From Rhodoferax sp. (GTDB lineage Bacteria > Pseudomonadota > Gammaproteobacteria > Burkholderiales > Burkholderiaceae_C), in NCBI GenBank assembly GCA_029946045.1, contig JAQSDS010000392.1, positions 1 to 20,224 of the forward strand: 20,224 nt of DNA. Reading direction: 5' to 3'. This document shows, in pieces, positions 14,527 to 20,224 of the stretch (the stretch's first letter is position 1; the number at the start of each line of letters is the position of its first letter). Under the pieces are notes generated by a model. It ran no database searches. It had not been told where the DNA came from and worked only from the letters and a program-made list of their open reading frames with translations. A program made the translations under genes and the position numbers.

Positions 14527-16233
14527 ATGAGCCTGAAATTTCCCCCAAACGACGATTTGCGACGCCTGTTACGCTTTGAGCCAGACAGCGGCGCAATCTG
14601 GTTGGGCGACCGGCGCATGGTGCTGATGCACACCATGGCGCTTGCCGAATTGCGTCAGGATCTGATGACATCAGTAGGCCCCGAGCATGCGCGGCGGATC
14701 CTGACGCGCATGGGTTATGCCTCAGGTGTTTGCGACGCCGAGTACGCCAGAAAAACTCGACCGGGCGAAGTCTCGCTAGACACTTTTTTGGTCGGTCCGC
14801 AACTATTCATGCTCGAAGGGGCTGCCCATGTCACCCCCATCAAGCTCAGCTTCGATATCCAAGCAGGGCAGTTTTACGGCGAATTCAGTTGGGAGCATTC
14901 CTGGGAGGCATTTGCGCACCGGCAGAAGTTCGGTCTGGTGGACGATCCGGCCTGCTGGACGCTGCTGGGCTATGCCAGCGGCTACACCAGTGCGTTCATG
15001 GGGCGCCTGATCCTCTTCAAGGAAACCCTCTGCTCAGGGTGTGGCGCTAACCATTGCCAGATCGTTGGTCGCCCGATCGAGGAATGGCCTGATGGCGAAG
15101 CCCATCGGGTGTATTTCACCGATGACTCGCTGATGGAAAAAATGGAAGCCCTGCAGTCGCAAGTGGAGGTCCTGAAGTCGACGCTGGAGCCAGCCGGCCT
15201 GGGTGGCCAGCTGATTGGCAACTCCACGGCTTTTCGCAAAGCCTACGCGCTGATGCAAAAGGTGGCGCCGACGCAAGCCACGGTCTTGTTGACCGGCGAA
15301 ACCGGTGTGGGCAAGGAACGCTTTGCGCGCGCCCTGCATGAATTGTCCAACCGGGCGGACAAACCCTTTGTGGCGGTCAATTGCGCTGCCCTGCCCGCCG
15401 AACTGATTGAGGCCGAACTGTTTGGTGTCGAAAAAGGCGCCTACACCGGTGCCCACGCGGCGCGCGCCGGCCGCTTCGAGCGCGCTGACGGCGGCACCCT
15501 GCTGCTCGACGAGGTCGGGGAAATGCCGATGGCAGCCCAAACCAAATTGCTGCGCGTGTTGCAGGAAGGCGAGATCGAACGCGTGGGCGGCGAGACCACA
15601 CGCAAGGTCAATGTGCGCCTGGTGGCCGCCACCAATGTGGACCTAGGGCAGGCCGTGCTGGCCGGGCGCTTCCGTGCCGACCTGATGTACCGCCTCAATG
15701 TGTATCCCATTTGCATTCCTCCGTTGCGTGAGCGCAAAGCCGACATTGAACCCCTGGCCCAGGGCATGCTGGCCCGTTTTTGTGCGCTGCATGGCAAGCG
15801 CGTACTGGGTTTCGAAGAGCGCGCGCTGCAAGCGCTGCAGCAACACGAATGGCCCGGCAACGTGCGCGAACTGGAAAACCTGGTTGAGCGTGGCGTCATC
15901 CTGGCCAGCCAGGGCGGCATGGTCGAGGTGGAGCACCTGTTCCCGAACCAGCCTGATGCCGTCCAGACCGGCTTGAACGCACAAGGCCAGCTGGTCCGGC
16001 TGCCCAGCGCACAAGACGACGACCTGAGTGCGCGCATCCTGAACAGCGGCAGCTCGCTTGAGGAAATCGAGGCCCGGGTACTGGACCATGCGGTGGCTCG
16101 CGCCCATGGCAACCTCTCAGAAGCAGCGCGCCTGCTGGGCCTGACCCGGCCCCAGCTGGCTTACCGGCTCAAGCGTCGCCACGCCAGTGACGCCGACGCC
16201 CCCCCTGTTGACGGCAAAGCAGCCCAGGAATGA
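14527..16233 (+). CDS. tbuT: XylR/DmpR/TbuT-class sigma54-dependent aromatic-responsive activator
   Basis: 568-residue activator. The N-terminal XylR-N/V4R aromatic-sensing region (about 1-200) has zinc ligands C143, E166, C169 and C177, at the same spacing as in MopR. A short coiled linker (about 203-222) follows. The AAA+ sigma54-interaction domain has Walker A GETGVGKE (257-264), the loop GAYTGA (304-309) and a Walker B ending in D328. A C-terminal Fis-type helix-turn-helix (about 528-550, [20 protein letters not shown]) binds DNA. A GGAG site precedes the ATG. It is divergent from the toluene operon and shares its regulatory region. The position aligned to the phenol-contacting His of MopR is F94, suggesting a hydrocarbon rather than a phenol effector. 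Confidence 0.94.
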   Translation: MSLKFPPNDDLRRLLRFEPDSGAIWLGDRRMVLMHTMALAELRQDLMTSVGPEHARRILTRMGYASGVCDAEYARKTRPGEVSLDTFLVGPQLFMLEGAAHVTPIKLSFDIQAGQFYGEFSWEHSWEAFAHRQKFGLVDDPACWTLLGYASGYTSAFMGRLILFKETLCSGCGANHCQIVGRPIEEWPDGEAHRVYFTDDSLMEKMEALQSQVEVLKSTLEPAGLGGQLIGNSTAFRKAYALMQKVAPTQATVLLTGETGVGKERFARALHELSNRADKPFVAVNCAALPAELIEAELFGVEKGAYTGAHAARAGRFERADGGTLLLDEVGEMPMAAQTKLLRVLQEGEIERVGGETTRKVNVRLVAATNVDLGQAVLAGRFRADLMYRLNVYPICIPPLRERKADIEPLAQGMLARFCALHGKRVLGFEERALQALQQHEWPGNVRELENLVERGVILASQGGMVEVEHLFPNQPDAVQTGLNAQGQLVRLPSAQDDDLSARILNSGSSLEEIEARVLDHAVARAHGNLSEAARLLGLTRPQLAYRLKRRHASDADAPPVDGKAAQE

Positions 16234-16234
16234 C

Positions 16235-16984
16235 ATGAAGCCCAACTTCAAACGCCCGCCGCTCAGCCTCGCCGAGGTCGAACCGCAAACGCCGCGCACC
16301 CTGGTGGAGCGCGCCTACCTCGGCTTGCGTCACGACGTGATCTGCGGCAAGCTGGCACCAGGCGAGCGCCTGCGCGTGGAACACCTGAAAGACCAGTACG
16401 AGGTGGGCGCCGGCACCCTGCGCGAGGCCTTGTCGCTGCTGGTCTCCGATGCCTTGGTCACCTCCGAAGGCCAGCGTGGTTTCCGGGTGGCACCGATCTC
16501 GTTGACCGATCTGGAAGACTTGACCAACACCCGGGTCATGCTGGAAACCGAAGCCTTGCGCCAGTCGATCCGTCGCGGCGACGCGCAATGGGAAGCGGCG
16601 TTGGTGCAGAGTTACGAACGCTTGAGCCAAACTGAAATAGATCTGGCAGCGGCGGGCTCAGAGCTTTGGGAGCGCCGCAACAAGCTTTTTCATGAGGCCC
16701 TGATTGCAGGCTTTGACTCCGATTGGAGCAAGTACCTGCTGTCCATCTTGCACCGGCACGCCGAACGCTACCGCAACATCGCCTGGCGTTTGACGGCAGC
16801 GCACAGCAGCGGCCGCGATGTGCACCGCGAGCACGAAGACATCTTCCGCGCGGCCATCGCCCGCCAAGACGCCCGTGCCGCCCTGGCACTCGAAGCACAC
16901 ATCAGGTTGACACACGAGGTCATGCGACAGCAGGCCAGCCCAACGGAACTGACGCAGCCACCGGACGTATCGGGGCATAATTAA
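16235..16984 (+). CDS. GntR-family (FadR/FCD subfamily) transcriptional regulator
   Basis: 249-residue regulator. An N-terminal winged helix-turn-helix (about 22-88, including LAPGERLRVEHLKDQYEVG and GTLREALSLLVSDALV) is followed by an all-helical FCD ligand domain (about 95-230). Candidate FCD metal ligands are H153, H200 and H222. The ATG at 16235 lies 1 nt after the tbuT stop and follows AGGA; an in-frame ATG at 16187 would overlap the tbuT end. Co-transcription with the activator is likely. In Comamonas testosteroni, GntR-type repressors (AphS/PhcS) silence phenol hydroxylase genes next to an activator, so a repressor of one or both operons here is a reasonable guess. The ligand and targets are unknown. 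Confidence 0.88.
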   Translation: MKPNFKRPPLSLAEVEPQTPRTLVERAYLGLRHDVICGKLAPGERLRVEHLKDQYEVGAGTLREALSLLVSDALVTSEGQRGFRVAPISLTDLEDLTNTRVMLETEALRQSIRRGDAQWEAALVQSYERLSQTEIDLAAAGSELWERRNKLFHEALIAGFDSDWSKYLLSILHRHAERYRNIAWRLTAAHSSGRDVHREHEDIFRAAIARQDARAALALEAHIRLTHEVMRQQASPTELTQPPDVSGHN

Positions 16985-17058
16985 GCCGCGTGGACAGCTT
17001 GCTATTGAACGTCCCTGGCGGTCAGGGTGCCAGCCCTTCATCGCCAAGGGCAAGTTGT

Positions 17059-17088
17059 CCGACTCCGTGCCCATCAACGCCGAGTCGG
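17059..17088. repeat. Inverted repeat between the GntR gene and the kinase
   Basis: CCGACTC (17059-17065) and GAGTCGG (17082-17088), 16 nt apart, lie in the 135-nt spacer, 31 nt before the kinase ATG. There is no T-run after it. It could be an operator or part of a weak terminator for the tbuT-gntR unit. Confidence 0.35.
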
Positions 17089-17119
17089 TCGTTCGAAGAA
17101 TCAGCAAAGAGCGTGTTGA

Positions 17120-20224
<3,105 letters not shown>

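Overview
The window looks like a chromosomal or plasmid-borne aromatic-hydrocarbon catabolic island from a betaproteobacterium, probably Burkholderiales and most like the Comamonadaceae. This is judged from the protein families, the gene order and the GC-rich codon use; no phylogenetic computation was run. Almost all of it is coding. Two multicomponent di-iron monooxygenase operons lie in tandem on the minus strand. An activator/repressor pair and a large sensor kinase lie on the plus strand.

Layout by position: (i) 1-15, possible first codons of a further minus-strand gene; 32-967, a LysR-type regulator with its own promoter and operator region (1025-1098). (ii) 7260 down to 1284, a phenol/cresol hydroxylase operon dmpKLMNOP followed by the ferredoxin dmpQ and the extradiol enzyme catechol 2,3-dioxygenase dmpB. 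(iii) 7261-7905, a sigma54 promoter region followed by a decayed IS110-like transposase fragment. (iv) 14105 down to 7906, a toluene monooxygenase operon tbuA1-U-B-V-A2-C with a FadL/TbuX-type outer-membrane channel as its last gene. (v) 14106-14526, a divergent regulatory region. (vi) 14527-16984, the XylR/DmpR/TbuT-class sigma54 activator and, 1 nt downstream, a GntR/FadR-family regulator. (vii) 17120 to the end, a hybrid histidine kinase with a periplasmic-binding-protein sensor domain fused in; it is open at the window edge.

The genes form a coherent route. TbuX admits the hydrocarbon. The toluene monooxygenase makes cresol or phenol, the phenol hydroxylase makes (methyl)catechol, and DmpB cleaves the ring by meta cleavage, with DmpQ keeping its iron reduced. 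The remaining lower meta-pathway genes would be expected beyond the left edge.

The most notable feature is regulatory. The promoter regions of the two operons are colinear paralogues of exactly the same length (7292-7563 and 14230-14501). They share the sigma54 core, an IHF-like block, a palindromic upstream element and even the divergent regulator's -10 box. Only the toluene copy still has a regulator beside it; in the phenol copy the corresponding position runs into transposase debris. This suggests that one activator (14527-16233) now drives both operons.
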